From JACQFZ01 sp036396275 (GTDB lineage: Bacteria > Pseudomonadota > Gammaproteobacteria > Acidiferrobacterales > Sulfurifustaceae): DNA of 21,681 bases. Positions 1-7,603 of the stretch are shown one piece after another. The stretch spans positions 1-21,681 of the forward strand of contig DASWLD010000131.1 of NCBI GenBank assembly GCA_036396275.1. Reading direction: 5' to 3'. Made by a program: the position numbers and the translations under genes. The notes under the pieces were generated by a model. That model did not search any database. It had not been told where the DNA came from and saw nothing but the letters and a program-made list of their open reading frames with translations. Position 1 is the stretch's first letter. Each line of letters starts with the position of its first letter.

Positions 1-144
1 ATGCTGCATTTTCACCGCGTTGCCGCCGAATGGTTGCCGATCGTCGCAGCCCTGGTGATGAGCACCATGCTCACCATCGTGGTCGCCGCGGTAACCACGC
101 AGTGGCTCGCGCGCCGGCTGAACCGATCGGGGCGCGGCACATGA
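1..144 (+). CDS. lrgA: LrgA/CidA family protein, C-terminal end (partial)
   Basis: The window opens inside this gene; the first ATG is in frame but is probably an internal methionine. The visible 47 residues are a short polar stretch with the family-typical EWLPIV, one hydrophobic membrane helix, and a basic tail ending RRLNRSGRGT. LrgA/CidA proteins are small holin-like inner-membrane proteins, normally about 120 residues, that work with LrgB/CidB. The stop overlaps the start of lrgB in an ATGA arrangement, so the two are translationally coupled. The family call rests on the tail plus the lrgB neighbour; the N-terminal two thirds lie outside the window. Confidence 0.75.
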   Translation: MLHFHRVAAEWLPIVAALVMSTMLTIVVAAVTTQWLARRLNRSGRGT

Positions 145-866
145 GCGGCAGCGTTCGCGAAATTTGGGTTTACTTGGCGGCAACACCGCTGCTCGGTCTT
201 ACGCTCACGCTCGTTGCCTACCTGCTCGGCGACTGGATCTATCGCCGCGCGCGCCAACATCCACTGCTGCATCCGGTGTTGTTGGCCATTGCCGCGCTGG
301 TCGCGCTGCTGACGGTTACCGGCACGCCGTATCAGACCTACTTCGAAGGCGCGCAGTTCGTGCATTTTCTGCTCGGCCCGGCGACGGTCGCGCTCGCGGT
401 GCCGCTGTATTTCAATTTTTCGAAGCTGCGCCGACTATGGCTGCCGCTGCTCGGCGGCCTGATCGCCGGCTCGCTGACCGCGGCGCTTTCGGCCATCGGC
501 GTCGCTTGGTCGTTCGGCGCGTCGGCACAAACGCTGATCTCACTCGCGCCGAAATCGGTGACGGCGCCGGTGGCGATGGGCATTGCCGAGAAACTCGGCG
601 GCCTGCCGTCGCTGACAGCCATTCTGGTCGTATCGACCGGCATACTCGGCGCCGTGCTCGGGCCGTGGACACTGAACCGTCTACGCGTGCGCGACGAGGC
701 CATCCGCGGATTCGCGATCGGTGTCGCCTCGCACGGCATCGGTACGGCGCGCGCGTTTCAGGAAAGCGAACAGGCCGGGGCGTTCTCGGGCCTGGCGATG
801 GGGCTCAATATCCTGGCGACGTCACTGATCTTGCCGCTGCTGGTTCGCCTGCTCGGCCTCGGTTGA
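141..866 (+). CDS. lrgB: LrgB/CidB family membrane protein
   Basis: This is a 241-residue polytopic inner-membrane protein of normal family length. Hydrophobic segments run throughout, and conserved LrgB stretches are visible: LLGPATVALAVPLY near residue 78, LAPKSVTAPVAMGIAE near residue 135, and the glycine-rich GIASHGIGTARA-like stretch (here GVASHGIGTARA) near residue 196. I chose the ATG at 141 because it overlaps the lrgA stop by four bases; a longer in-frame opening from 30 would run into lrgA. LrgAB systems were described as modulators of murein hydrolase activity and autolysis. Relatives in Bacillus (PftAB) and plastids (PLGG1) transport pyruvate or glycolate, so a small-carboxylate transporter is an equally fair reading. 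No LytSR-type regulator is visible here. Confidence 0.92.
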   Translation: MSGSVREIWVYLAATPLLGLTLTLVAYLLGDWIYRRARQHPLLHPVLLAIAALVALLTVTGTPYQTYFEGAQFVHFLLGPATVALAVPLYFNFSKLRRLWLPLLGGLIAGSLTAALSAIGVAWSFGASAQTLISLAPKSVTAPVAMGIAEKLGGLPSLTAILVVSTGILGAVLGPWTLNRLRVRDEAIRGFAIGVASHGIGTARAFQESEQAGAFSGLAMGLNILATSLILPLLVRLLGLG

Positions 867-899
867 GGCGAGCGCCCGCACAACCGCCGCACGACACTT

Positions 900-905
900 T
901 ATAAT
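900..905 (+). promoter_or_regulatory. Candidate -10 box before the hotdog protein gene
   Basis: A perfect TATAAT lies 40 bases before the ATG at 946, in the 79-bp gap after lrgB. No good -35 hexamer is found at the expected 16-18 base spacing. It may drive the next gene as a separate transcript. Confidence 0.35.
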
Positions 906-945
906 AAGCACGAACGTCTCCTTCCCAGCGCCAACCGAAATAACA

Positions 946-1878
946 ATGTCGCAAGAAAGCGCCGTCTTGGACGCGATTACCGGCGGCGGCGATACGCCGT
1001 CGCAGTTCGACCACATCGACATGAGCTATCGGCTGCGCATCCGCGCCTACGTCGGCATTTGCATGCCGCCGATTTTCATGAGCTTGAACGAACATTTGAA
1101 AATGATGGAAATGCGCAAACAGGGAATCGCTTTCATCATGTTCTATCTGGATTTCGCCAATGGCGCGGCGCCGATCGCGTTCGGACGGACGCTGCGAACG
1201 CAACATACGGTGAAGCTTTGTCGCGGTATCACCGACGCGAACAATCAGCCGGTGCGAAGCGGCACCGAACGCTTGATGGTCGTTTCGGATTCGATCATCA
1301 GCGCGCGGGCGCGTTCGCACGGACACGAGAGCCTCGGCTTCGACGACGGCAGCGGCGCGGTCGTCGAAGCCGGCCGCGCGCGAATCCTGCACATCCTGAC
1401 CAAACCGATGGCGCCGCCCGCGCAGCGGCAGGTAACGGTGGTGCCCGAAGGCATGCGCAACCTGAAGGAACATGCGTGGGACCAGCCGCTGCCCTCGATC
1501 GAGGGGCTAAGCCAACCGCCGGACGGCTACCAGCGTGTCGACGTCGGCGGCTGGGCCGAACGGAGCGACGTTTGGGGCATGCCCAACACCGACATCAATC
1601 AACACGTGAACGTGCAAGAGTACATCATGGGCGGCGAAAATCAGTTTTCGCGCGTGCTGCGCGGCGCGGGCCTGCCGGTGGAGCGGCACCGCATTTCGCG
1701 CGCGCGATTGCTGTTTCGCAAACCGTTCTTTCCCTCTCAGGAATATCTAATCCGCTCGCGCCTTTTTCGACGCGACCAATTCACACAAATTCAGGCGGGG
1801 TATTATCCGCTCGAAGGCACCACCCCCAGCGCGAAGGCATCGACCTTCGTCGTCTTCGACGGCAGGATCGAGGTCTAG
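946..1878 (+). CDS. Hotdog-fold protein with FatA/FatB-like acyl-ACP thioesterase motif
   Basis: This 310-residue soluble protein has no signal peptide. Residues 216-222 read DINQHVN followed by VQEYI, which matches the catalytic D-x-N-x-H-V-N segment of plant acyl-ACP thioesterases (D281, N283, H285 numbering in FatB). The length fits a double-hotdog protein, with the motif in the C-terminal repeat. The downstream position that carries Glu/Cys in plant FatB (RREC) reads FRKP here, so the full catalytic set is not evident. I infer a thioesterase or related enzyme acting on acyl thioesters, substrate unknown. No clear Shine-Dalgarno sequence precedes the ATG. The gene stands alone between lrgAB and the signalling operon, and the strand switches nowhere nearby. 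Confidence 0.6.
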   Translation: MSQESAVLDAITGGGDTPSQFDHIDMSYRLRIRAYVGICMPPIFMSLNEHLKMMEMRKQGIAFIMFYLDFANGAAPIAFGRTLRTQHTVKLCRGITDANNQPVRSGTERLMVVSDSIISARARSHGHESLGFDDGSGAVVEAGRARILHILTKPMAPPAQRQVTVVPEGMRNLKEHAWDQPLPSIEGLSQPPDGYQRVDVGGWAERSDVWGMPNTDINQHVNVQEYIMGGENQFSRVLRGAGLPVERHRISRARLLFRKPFFPSQEYLIRSRLFRRDQFTQIQAGYYPLEGTTPSAKASTFVVFDGRIEV

Positions 1879-1950
1879 CGCGCCCTAGCCGGCGCCGTCG
1901 GCGCGAGATTGCCGGAGCAAGCGGGGCGCTGGCGTATTTTCGCGCACGAC

Positions 1951-1956
1951 TATAAT
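1951..1956 (+). promoter_or_regulatory. Candidate -10 box before the histidine kinase operon
   Basis: A perfect TATAAT sits in the 247-bp spacer before the kinase ATG at 2126. No clear -35 matches at proper spacing. It would give a leader of about 165 bases for the ATG at 2126, or about 20 bases if the in-frame GTG at 1982 is used. Confidence 0.35.
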
Positions 1957-2125
1957 TGGCCCAGGGGGCATCGGCGTCCGGGTGGCGTCCCTCGAGCTCT
2001 ATGGACAGAGACCTCTCCCAAAAGCAGTTCATTCGAATATCACGGCACGGCGCATCGCTGCCGCCGGATCGACGTCGTGCTACACCCGCTGCCATTCCCG
2101 CAGCGCTTTGCCGCTCGCGCCGCTG

Positions 2126-3889
2126 ATGAGCGCGCTCGCAGATCCGAATCCCAGCCGCGATCTGCCGGCGACAAACGTACGAGTCCATTGGATCGTCCGC
2201 TTTCTCGAAGCCGGCGGTCGCCGAAATTTCCTGCACGCCGCGATCGTCGTGGGTGCCGTCGCGCCGATCGCGTTCGCCGGCTACTACGGATACGAAAACG
2301 CCGACCGCCAGATGACCGGGGCGGTCTTGGCCAAACGCGAAAACATCTCGTACTTGGTCGCAAGCGTGCTCGCGGAAAAGCTGGATCGACTGGTCGACGT
2401 CGGCGTATCGCTGTCGACGCGCGTGCACTTCGGCCAGCTCGTCGCCGGTCGGCGCTGGGACGACGCCATCAAAATCATGGCCGGCATTCCGTCGTCGTAT
2501 CCTTATATCGAACGGGTGTTTCTCGCCGATACGCGAGGCGTGCTGGTTGCGGACACGCCGGCCCTGCCCGGCGTACGCGGCAAGGATTTCGCCTTTCGCG
2601 ATTGGTATCGCGGTGTCATGCGGACCGGCGAGCCGCATGTCTCGCACGTCTATCGGCGCACGGCGGTGCCGCGGGTTAACGTGGTGGCGGTGGCGATACC
2701 CGTCAAGAATGAAGCGCGGGAGATCATCGCGATCCTGGTGCTGCAAGTAAAGCTCAAGGCGTTTCTCGACTGGTTCAAGGATACGCCGGTGAATCCGGAA
2801 TCGGCTATCTATATCGTGGACCGCCAAGGGCACGCGGTCCTGCACGAAAAGGCCACGACTACCGGCGACATCCTGAATCTATCCGCGATTCCGCTGGTTC
2901 AGAAAGTACTGCGCGGAGGGCGCGGCGTCGAAACCGCCGCCGCGACCGATACGACGCCGGAGCGCATCGCGGCATACGCGCCGGTGGCGCCGTACGGCTG
3001 GGGCGTAATACTCGAAGAGTCCGCGAGTTCGGCATTCGCCGCGCGCGATGACCAGCTACAGCGCTTTGCGGCCGTCTTTCTGTTGATGCTCGGCTTGAGC
3101 GCGGTGACGACCGTGCTCTTGTTACGCGCCCGCGAACAAGCGCGCCGCAAGGCCGATCTGGAAGATCTGGTCGCCGATCGCACACGCGAGCTCGAGGCCG
3201 CGAACAAGGAATTGCAGGCTTTCAGCTATTCGGTTTCCCACGACTTGCGCGCGCCACTGCGCGGCATCGACGGATTCAGCCGTCTCCTGTTCGATGAGTG
3301 CGGCGACCGGCTCGACGAGTCAAGCAAGAATCATTTGCAGCGCATCCGCGCCGCGACGCAGCGCATGGGCGCGCTGATCGACGATCTGCTGGTGCTGTCG
3401 AAGGTGACGCGCGCCGAAATGACGCGAAGCCGCGCCGACCTGAGCGCGATCGCGCAGACCATCGTCAACGAACTGCGCAACACGCACCCGCGGCGTCAGG
3501 TGATCGCGCGCGTCGATCCGGGCCTGATCGCCGTCGGCGACGCGCCGCTGCTGCGCGTGGTGCTGGAAAATTTGATCGGTAACGCCTGGAAATTCACCGG
3601 CAAGACGCCGGAGGCGCGCATTGAATTCGGCGCCATGGACGATAGCACCGACCGGCGCATCTTCTTCGTGCGCGACAACGGCGCCGGCTTCGACATGACC
3701 TACGCGGACAAACTGTTCGGTGCGTTTCAGCGGTTGCACGGCATGGACGATTTTCCCGGCACCGGCGTCGGCTTGGCAAGCGTGCAGCGCATCATAACGC
3801 GGCATGGCGGCCGCATCTGGGCCGAGGCCGCCGTCGGGCTCGGCGCCACCTTCTACTTCACGCTGTCCGCGGAGAAACAACCGGAATGA
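2126..3889 (+). CDS. Sensor histidine kinase with periplasmic Cache-type domain
   Basis: This 587-residue protein has a membrane helix at about 33-54, a periplasmic domain at about 55-310 with the layout of a double Cache sensor, a second helix at about 314-336, a short coiled linker, then HisKA and HATPase_c domains. The H-box reads SVSHDLRAPLRG with the phospho-acceptor His at 372. The N-box ENLIGNAWKFT, G1 box DNGAGFDM and G2 box GTGVGLASV are intact, so it should be an active kinase. Its catalytic core resembles phytochrome-type kinases, but the input is a small-ligand sensor. The frame is open upstream to a GTG at 1982, which would add 48 residues of unusual composition; I prefer the ATG at 2126, although neither start has a strong ribosome site. 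The stop overlaps the next gene by four bases. Confidence 0.93.
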   Translation: MSALADPNPSRDLPATNVRVHWIVRFLEAGGRRNFLHAAIVVGAVAPIAFAGYYGYENADRQMTGAVLAKRENISYLVASVLAEKLDRLVDVGVSLSTRVHFGQLVAGRRWDDAIKIMAGIPSSYPYIERVFLADTRGVLVADTPALPGVRGKDFAFRDWYRGVMRTGEPHVSHVYRRTAVPRVNVVAVAIPVKNEAREIIAILVLQVKLKAFLDWFKDTPVNPESAIYIVDRQGHAVLHEKATTTGDILNLSAIPLVQKVLRGGRGVETAAATDTTPERIAAYAPVAPYGWGVILEESASSAFAARDDQLQRFAAVFLLMLGLSAVTTVLLLRAREQARRKADLEDLVADRTRELEAANKELQAFSYSVSHDLRAPLRGIDGFSRLLFDECGDRLDESSKNHLQRIRAATQRMGALIDDLLVLSKVTRAEMTRSRADLSAIAQTIVNELRNTHPRRQVIARVDPGLIAVGDAPLLRVVLENLIGNAWKFTGKTPEARIEFGAMDDSTDRRIFFVRDNGAGFDMTYADKLFGAFQRLHGMDDFPGTGVGLASVQRIITRHGGRIWAEAAVGLGATFYFTLSAEKQPE

Positions 3890-4317
3890 AAAGCATACTG
3901 CTGGTGGAGGACAATCCGGACGACGAGGAACTCACGCGTCGCGCGCTCGAGAAAAACAATATCGCTAACACCGTGAATGTCGTGCGCGACGGCGCCGAGG
4001 CGCTCGACTACCTCTTTTGTCGCGGCCGCTTTGCCGATCGCGACAAGACCGATTTGCCGACGGTGGTCTTGCTCGATCTAAAGCTTCCAAAGGTCGACGG
4101 CCTGGAGGTGCTCACGCAGATGCGCGCGAACGACCGCACCAAGCTGTTGCCCGTGGTCATCCTGACGTCCTCGAAGGAAGAACAGGATCTGATACGCGGT
4201 TATCGTCTCGGCGCCAACAGTTACATTCGCAAGCCCGTCGATTTCGACCAATTCGTCGAAGCCGTGCGGCAATTGGGTCTTTATTGGCTGGTGCTGAATG
4301 AGGCACCGTACAAGTAG
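3886..4317 (+). CDS. Stand-alone response regulator (Rcp1/CheY-like)
   Basis: This is a 143-residue single receiver domain with no output domain. The acidic pocket is E8/D9, the phospho-acceptor is D64 in LLDLKLPKVDG, the switch threonine is T94 in ILTSS, and the conserved lysine is K116 in RKP. The insertion between the acidic pocket and D64 (region around LFCRGRF) is typical of Rcp1-type regulators, which usually accompany phytochrome-like kinases. The start overlaps the kinase stop (ATGA), and GGAG lies about 11 bases upstream, so this is the likely direct partner of the kinase. It could pass phosphate on, act through protein contact, or serve as a phosphate sink. Confidence 0.93.
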   Translation: MKSILLVEDNPDDEELTRRALEKNNIANTVNVVRDGAEALDYLFCRGRFADRDKTDLPTVVLLDLKLPKVDGLEVLTQMRANDRTKLLPVVILTSSKEEQDLIRGYRLGANSYIRKPVDFDQFVEAVRQLGLYWLVLNEAPYK

Positions 4318-4347
4318 ACACGCCGAGCGCGCACGCCTGGACCGATC

Positions 4348-6075
4348 ATGAACACACAGTTACGCGCCCTGATCGTCGAGGACTCGGAAGACGACACGCT
4401 GCTGCTCGTGCAGGAGCTGCGGCGCGGCGGCTATGCACCGAGTTACGAGCGCGTCGATTCCGCCGATGCCATGGAATCGCAGCTGTCCAAACAGGTGTGG
4501 GATATCGTGTTCTCCGACTTCACCATGCCGTCGTTCACGGCGTTCGACGCCCTGGCGCAACTGCGCACCAGCGGGATCGATATTCCGTTCATCATCGTCT
4601 CTGGCACCATCGGCGAGGACCGCGCGGTGATGGCCATGAAAGCCGGCGCTCACGATTACGTGCTCAAGAACAACCTCAAGCGTCTGATCCCGGCGGTGGA
4701 GCGCGAGCTGCGCGAGGCCACCAATCGGCGCGAACGCAAGCAAGCGGAGGAAACCGCGCGTTATCTTGCCTACACCGATCCGCTCACCGACCTGCCCAAC
4801 CGCTTCCGATTCCACGAAGAGATGCAGCGCGCCATTGAGCGTTGCGCCGGTGAAGGGTGCCGCGCCGCGATGCTGTTGATGGATCTCGAACGTTTTCGCG
4901 AGGTCAACGATACGCTCGGACACCCGCAGGGCGACCGGCTGCTGCGCCAGGTGGGCCTGCGCCTGCGCGCGGCGCTGTCGACGTCGGACATGGTAGCGCG
5001 CTTGGGCGGCGATGAGTTCGGTATCCTGGTGGCGCGCATGCGCACGGTCGAAGATGTCATCGGCGTGATCCGAATGATCCTCGACATGTTGCAGGCACCG
5101 ATCATGATCGACGGGATCCCGGTGGCGGTCGATGCCAGCATCGGCGTGGCGATCGCGCCGGAGCACGGCAACGACGCCGACCGCATCATGCAGCGCGCCG
5201 ACGTGGCGCTGTACCACGCCAAGAAAATCGGCAGCGGCTACGCGATTTACGACTCGAAACACGATTCCTACACCCCGCAGCGCCTGGCCTTGGCCGCCGA
5301 ACTGCGCGGGGCGATCGAGCACGACGAGCTGGTGGTGCATTTTCAACCGATGATCGACCTGCGCACCGGCGGGATCGTGGCCGCCGAGGCGCTGGTTCGG
5401 TGGCAACATCCCAAAGAGGGATTATTGCTGCCGGATCGATTCATCGGCGTGACCGAACACACCGGCATGATCAAGCCGCTCACGCAATGGGTACTGGCAA
5501 AGTCGCTGCGCGAGTGCCGCGCCTGGCGGCACCGGCAGCACAAGTCCTGGCGCCTTTGCGTGAACCTTTCGGCGCGCTCGCTACACGACGCCCATCTCGC
5601 CGAGCAGATCGAGCAGGCGCTGCGGACAGCCGACGTGCAACCCGAAATGCTCATGCTCGAAATCACCGAGAGCGCAATCATCCTGGAACCACGGCGCGCG
5701 CTGGAAACGCTGACCACGCTTCACGGCCTGGGCGTGATGCTGTCGATAGACGACTTCGGTACCGGTTACACGTCGCTCGCGCACATCAAGCACCTGCCGG
5801 TGAACGAGATCAAGATCGATAAATCCTTCGTCCAAAATATCTTGAGCAACCAGAGCGACGCCGCGATCGTGTGCTCGGTGATATCGCTGAGCCATCACTT
5901 GGGCCTCCAGGTCGTCGCCGAGGGCGTCGAAGACAAGGACATACTCGCCATGCTCGTCGAGCTCGGATGCGACTTTGCGCAGGGGTATTACATCAGCCCT
6001 CCGGTCACCGCGACGGCGATGGCGGCCATGCCCGGCAATACCGATTGGCGTCGCGACGCGCGGGAACGGGCTTGA
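4348..6075 (+). CDS. Response regulator with GGDEF and EAL domains
   Basis: This 575-residue protein has a receiver (about 1-125, phospho-acceptor D57 in SDFTMP), a short helical linker, a diguanylate cyclase domain with GGDEF at 220-224, and a phosphodiesterase domain with EAL at 347-349. EAL catalytic motifs are intact: EALVRW, NLSAR, ITES, DDFGTG, KIDKSF, AEGVED and QGYY. Both activities on cyclic-di-GMP are therefore possible. The inhibitory RxxD I-site before GGDEF is degenerate (STSD), which predicts no product inhibition of the cyclase. The gene starts 30 bases after the stand-alone receiver and is most likely the output of the same kinase operon. Confidence 0.95.
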   Translation: MNTQLRALIVEDSEDDTLLLVQELRRGGYAPSYERVDSADAMESQLSKQVWDIVFSDFTMPSFTAFDALAQLRTSGIDIPFIIVSGTIGEDRAVMAMKAGAHDYVLKNNLKRLIPAVERELREATNRRERKQAEETARYLAYTDPLTDLPNRFRFHEEMQRAIERCAGEGCRAAMLLMDLERFREVNDTLGHPQGDRLLRQVGLRLRAALSTSDMVARLGGDEFGILVARMRTVEDVIGVIRMILDMLQAPIMIDGIPVAVDASIGVAIAPEHGNDADRIMQRADVALYHAKKIGSGYAIYDSKHDSYTPQRLALAAELRGAIEHDELVVHFQPMIDLRTGGIVAAEALVRWQHPKEGLLLPDRFIGVTEHTGMIKPLTQWVLAKSLRECRAWRHRQHKSWRLCVNLSARSLHDAHLAEQIEQALRTADVQPEMLMLEITESAIILEPRRALETLTTLHGLGVMLSIDDFGTGYTSLAHIKHLPVNEIKIDKSFVQNILSNQSDAAIVCSVISLSHHLGLQVVAEGVEDKDILAMLVELGCDFAQGYYISPPVTATAMAAMPGNTDWRRDARERA

Positions 6076-6104
6076 CCGCGGCGCTGGACGCAACGCGACC
6101 GACC

Positions 6105-6240
6105 TAAGGAAGGTCTGATCAATTCCAGAAAATATGAATGCTTGCCGCAGAGGCGCAAAGAATGACACGGGTAAACTAAACCTTTTCTTTGCGTCTTCGC
6201 GCCTTTGCGACAGAAAGTCATATAAATCAGAGTTTCCCTA
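6105..6240. mobile_element. Candidate MITE-like element with terminal inverted repeats
   Basis: The left end TAAGGAAGGTCTGAT (6105-6119) and the reverse complement of the right end, TAGGGAAACTCTGAT (6226-6240), match at 12 of 15 bases, and both ends carry TA. Inside, 6145-6162 and 6185-6211 form an imperfect inverted repeat built from CGCAAAG-type words (TTCTTTGCG shared, then GCGCCTYTGCG). The 136-bp unit holds no gene. TA ends are what IS630/Tc1-type transposases leave, so this could be a non-autonomous element moved in trans, or a REP-like palindrome. It separates the GGDEF-EAL gene from the DUF3301 gene. Confidence 0.55.
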
Positions 6241-6274
6241 TTACAATGGCGGTTTGGCACGCGCCCAACCGCTC

Positions 6275-6613
6275 ATGTCCGAAATCGCGCTATTGTTGAT
6301 TTTCGCCGTCGCCGCGGTCTGGTGGCACGACAACCGCCGGGTCCAAGAAATCGCGGTCGGCCGCTGCCGCGACGCGTGCATCCACGCCGGAGTGCAATTC
6401 CTGGACGACATCGCGCCGGTGTGGCGCGTGCGGCTCGCGCGCGATGCGAACGGCGTCTTGCGCCTGCGTCGCGTGTTCACCTTCGAATACAGCACGCCGC
6501 GCGGCGAACGCCGCAGTGGATCGATCGTGATGCTCGGGCGCGTGCCGGTGGCGCTTCAACTCGAAAATCATCGCGAGGCACAAGGCGATGAGATCAATCG
6601 ACTTTATCTTTAG
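6275..6613 (+). CDS. DUF3301 family protein
   Basis: This 112-residue protein has one N-terminal membrane helix (about residues 3-16, IALLLIFAVAAVWW) followed by a soluble domain of about 95 residues. The stretch GRCRDACIHAGVQFLDD and the later VWRVRLARD and RRVFTFEYS are characteristic of DUF3301, a small family of unknown function found mainly in gammaproteobacteria. I chose the ATG at 6275 because it places the helix at the N-terminus; the frame is open further upstream only through the repeat element. A TACAAT at 6242-6247 at the element's edge could be its -10 box. The single helix suggests an anchored protein, but the function is unknown. Confidence 0.75.
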   Translation: MSEIALLLIFAVAAVWWHDNRRVQEIAVGRCRDACIHAGVQFLDDIAPVWRVRLARDANGVLRLRRVFTFEYSTPRGERRSGSIVMLGRVPVALQLENHREAQGDEINRLYL

Positions 6614-6661
6614 CGCGTTCGCCCGCTCGCCGTAAAAGCCGCCCGATCGCGCTCGTCGAGT

Positions 6662-6690
6662 TTGACATCACCGGTAGAAGCCAATAGGGT
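6662..6690 (+). promoter_or_regulatory. Candidate sigma-70 promoter for the methyltransferase gene
   Basis: A perfect TTGACA (6662-6667) is followed after exactly 17 bases by TAGGGT (6685-6690), a weak -10. It lies in the 199-bp gap between the DUF3301 gene and the methyltransferase ATG at 6813, so the leader would be about 115 bases. Nothing else is recognisable in that gap. Confidence 0.35.
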
Positions 6691-6812
6691 TTAGGCCGCA
6701 CGACATGGCGCCCGCCATGATGCCGCCGCCTCGGCCGGAGTGCCACGCCGACGCGCGGCCCGATTCGTTGTCACGCAGCTCAATGTCGCTCGCTTCCGGG
6801 AGATCCTTATAG

Positions 6813-7583
6813 ATGCCTAAACGATACAAAATACAATTCCCAGCACTCGGCACCAAGAACATGCAACAGGACGAAGTGTATTTCTTCCTGCAGGAAGCCG
6901 GCGATAAGCACAAACTCCGCTTTCACGACTACCACGAGCTGTATAAGCGCCCCGGCTTATACGAACAATTATTCTACGATCGCTTGAAGTGCCAGTCGCC
7001 GCAGAAAGTCGCCGACATCCTTCGCTGCGCGGCGGCGCAGCAGAATCGGATTTTTACCGAGCTTCGCGTGCTCGACTTCGGCGCCGGCAACGGCATGATG
7101 GGCGAGGCGCTGAAGACCCATGGCGTATCGCGACTCGTCGGTGTCGACATTATCGACGAGGCCCGGCAAGCGACCGAGCGCGACCGGCCGGGAATGTACG
7201 ACGCCTACTATGTCGCCGATTTCTGCAATTTGGACTCCGAACTGCGCGATGACATCGCTTCCTGGTCGCTCGACTGCCTAACCACCGTGGCGGCGCTCGG
7301 TTTCGGCGATATCCCTCCGCGTGCGTTCATCGAGGCGTTCAACATCATCCAAAGCCAGGGCTGGGTCGCGTTCAACATCAAGGAGACGTTCCTCGACAGC
7401 AGCGACAATTCCGGCTTTTCGCGAATGATGCGGCAACTCATTTTTTCCGAGTTTCTCGACCTGTATCACCTGGAGCGATATTGCCATCGGCACTCGATGG
7501 AAGGAACGCCGCTCTACTATTTCGCGATCGCCGGCCGTAAGAACGCCGACATCACCGCGGACTTTGTTCGCGAGTTTGGTTAG
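6813..7583 (+). CDS. Class I SAM-dependent methyltransferase
   Basis: This is a 256-residue soluble protein. The SAM-binding motif I is at 86-94 (VLDFGAGNG), followed by GVDI near residue 111 as the acidic end of strand 2, and DCLTTVAALGF as motif IV. The first 80 residues form an N-terminal extension rich in aromatic and charged residues (FHDYHELYKRPGLYEQLFYDRL). Methyltransferases of this kind act on small molecules or carrier-bound substrates; the substrate cannot be read from the sequence. GGGAG lies about 10 bases before the ATG. It converges with the ABC transporter genes, its stop lying 20 bases from theirs. Confidence 0.85.
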   Translation: MPKRYKIQFPALGTKNMQQDEVYFFLQEAGDKHKLRFHDYHELYKRPGLYEQLFYDRLKCQSPQKVADILRCAAAQQNRIFTELRVLDFGAGNGMMGEALKTHGVSRLVGVDIIDEARQATERDRPGMYDAYYVADFCNLDSELRDDIASWSLDCLTTVAALGFGDIPPRAFIEAFNIIQSQGWVAFNIKETFLDSSDNSGFSRMMRQLIFSEFLDLYHLERYCHRHSMEGTPLYYFAIAGRKNADITADFVREFG

Positions 7584-7603
7584 CGTTCCCGCCGTCGGCG
7601 CGG

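Noticed and set aside
1879..2125. Cyclic-di-GMP (GEMM) riboswitch before the c-di-GMP operon
   Set aside because: The characteristic conserved GEMM core is absent in this spacer and in the other intergenic regions.
1781..2845. Minus-strand open frame of 354 codons
   Set aside because: It lies antisense to the kinase and hotdog genes, is rich in Arg/His without domain pattern, and arises from the high-GC codon bias of the real plus-strand frame.
4360..5409. Minus-strand open frame of 349 codons
   Set aside because: It is a shadow of the REC-GGDEF-EAL gene, whose motifs are unambiguous on the plus strand.
6668..6913. Minus-strand 81-codon open frame in the gap before the methyltransferase
   Set aside because: It overlaps the start of the methyltransferase in antisense and shows no family pattern or ribosome site.
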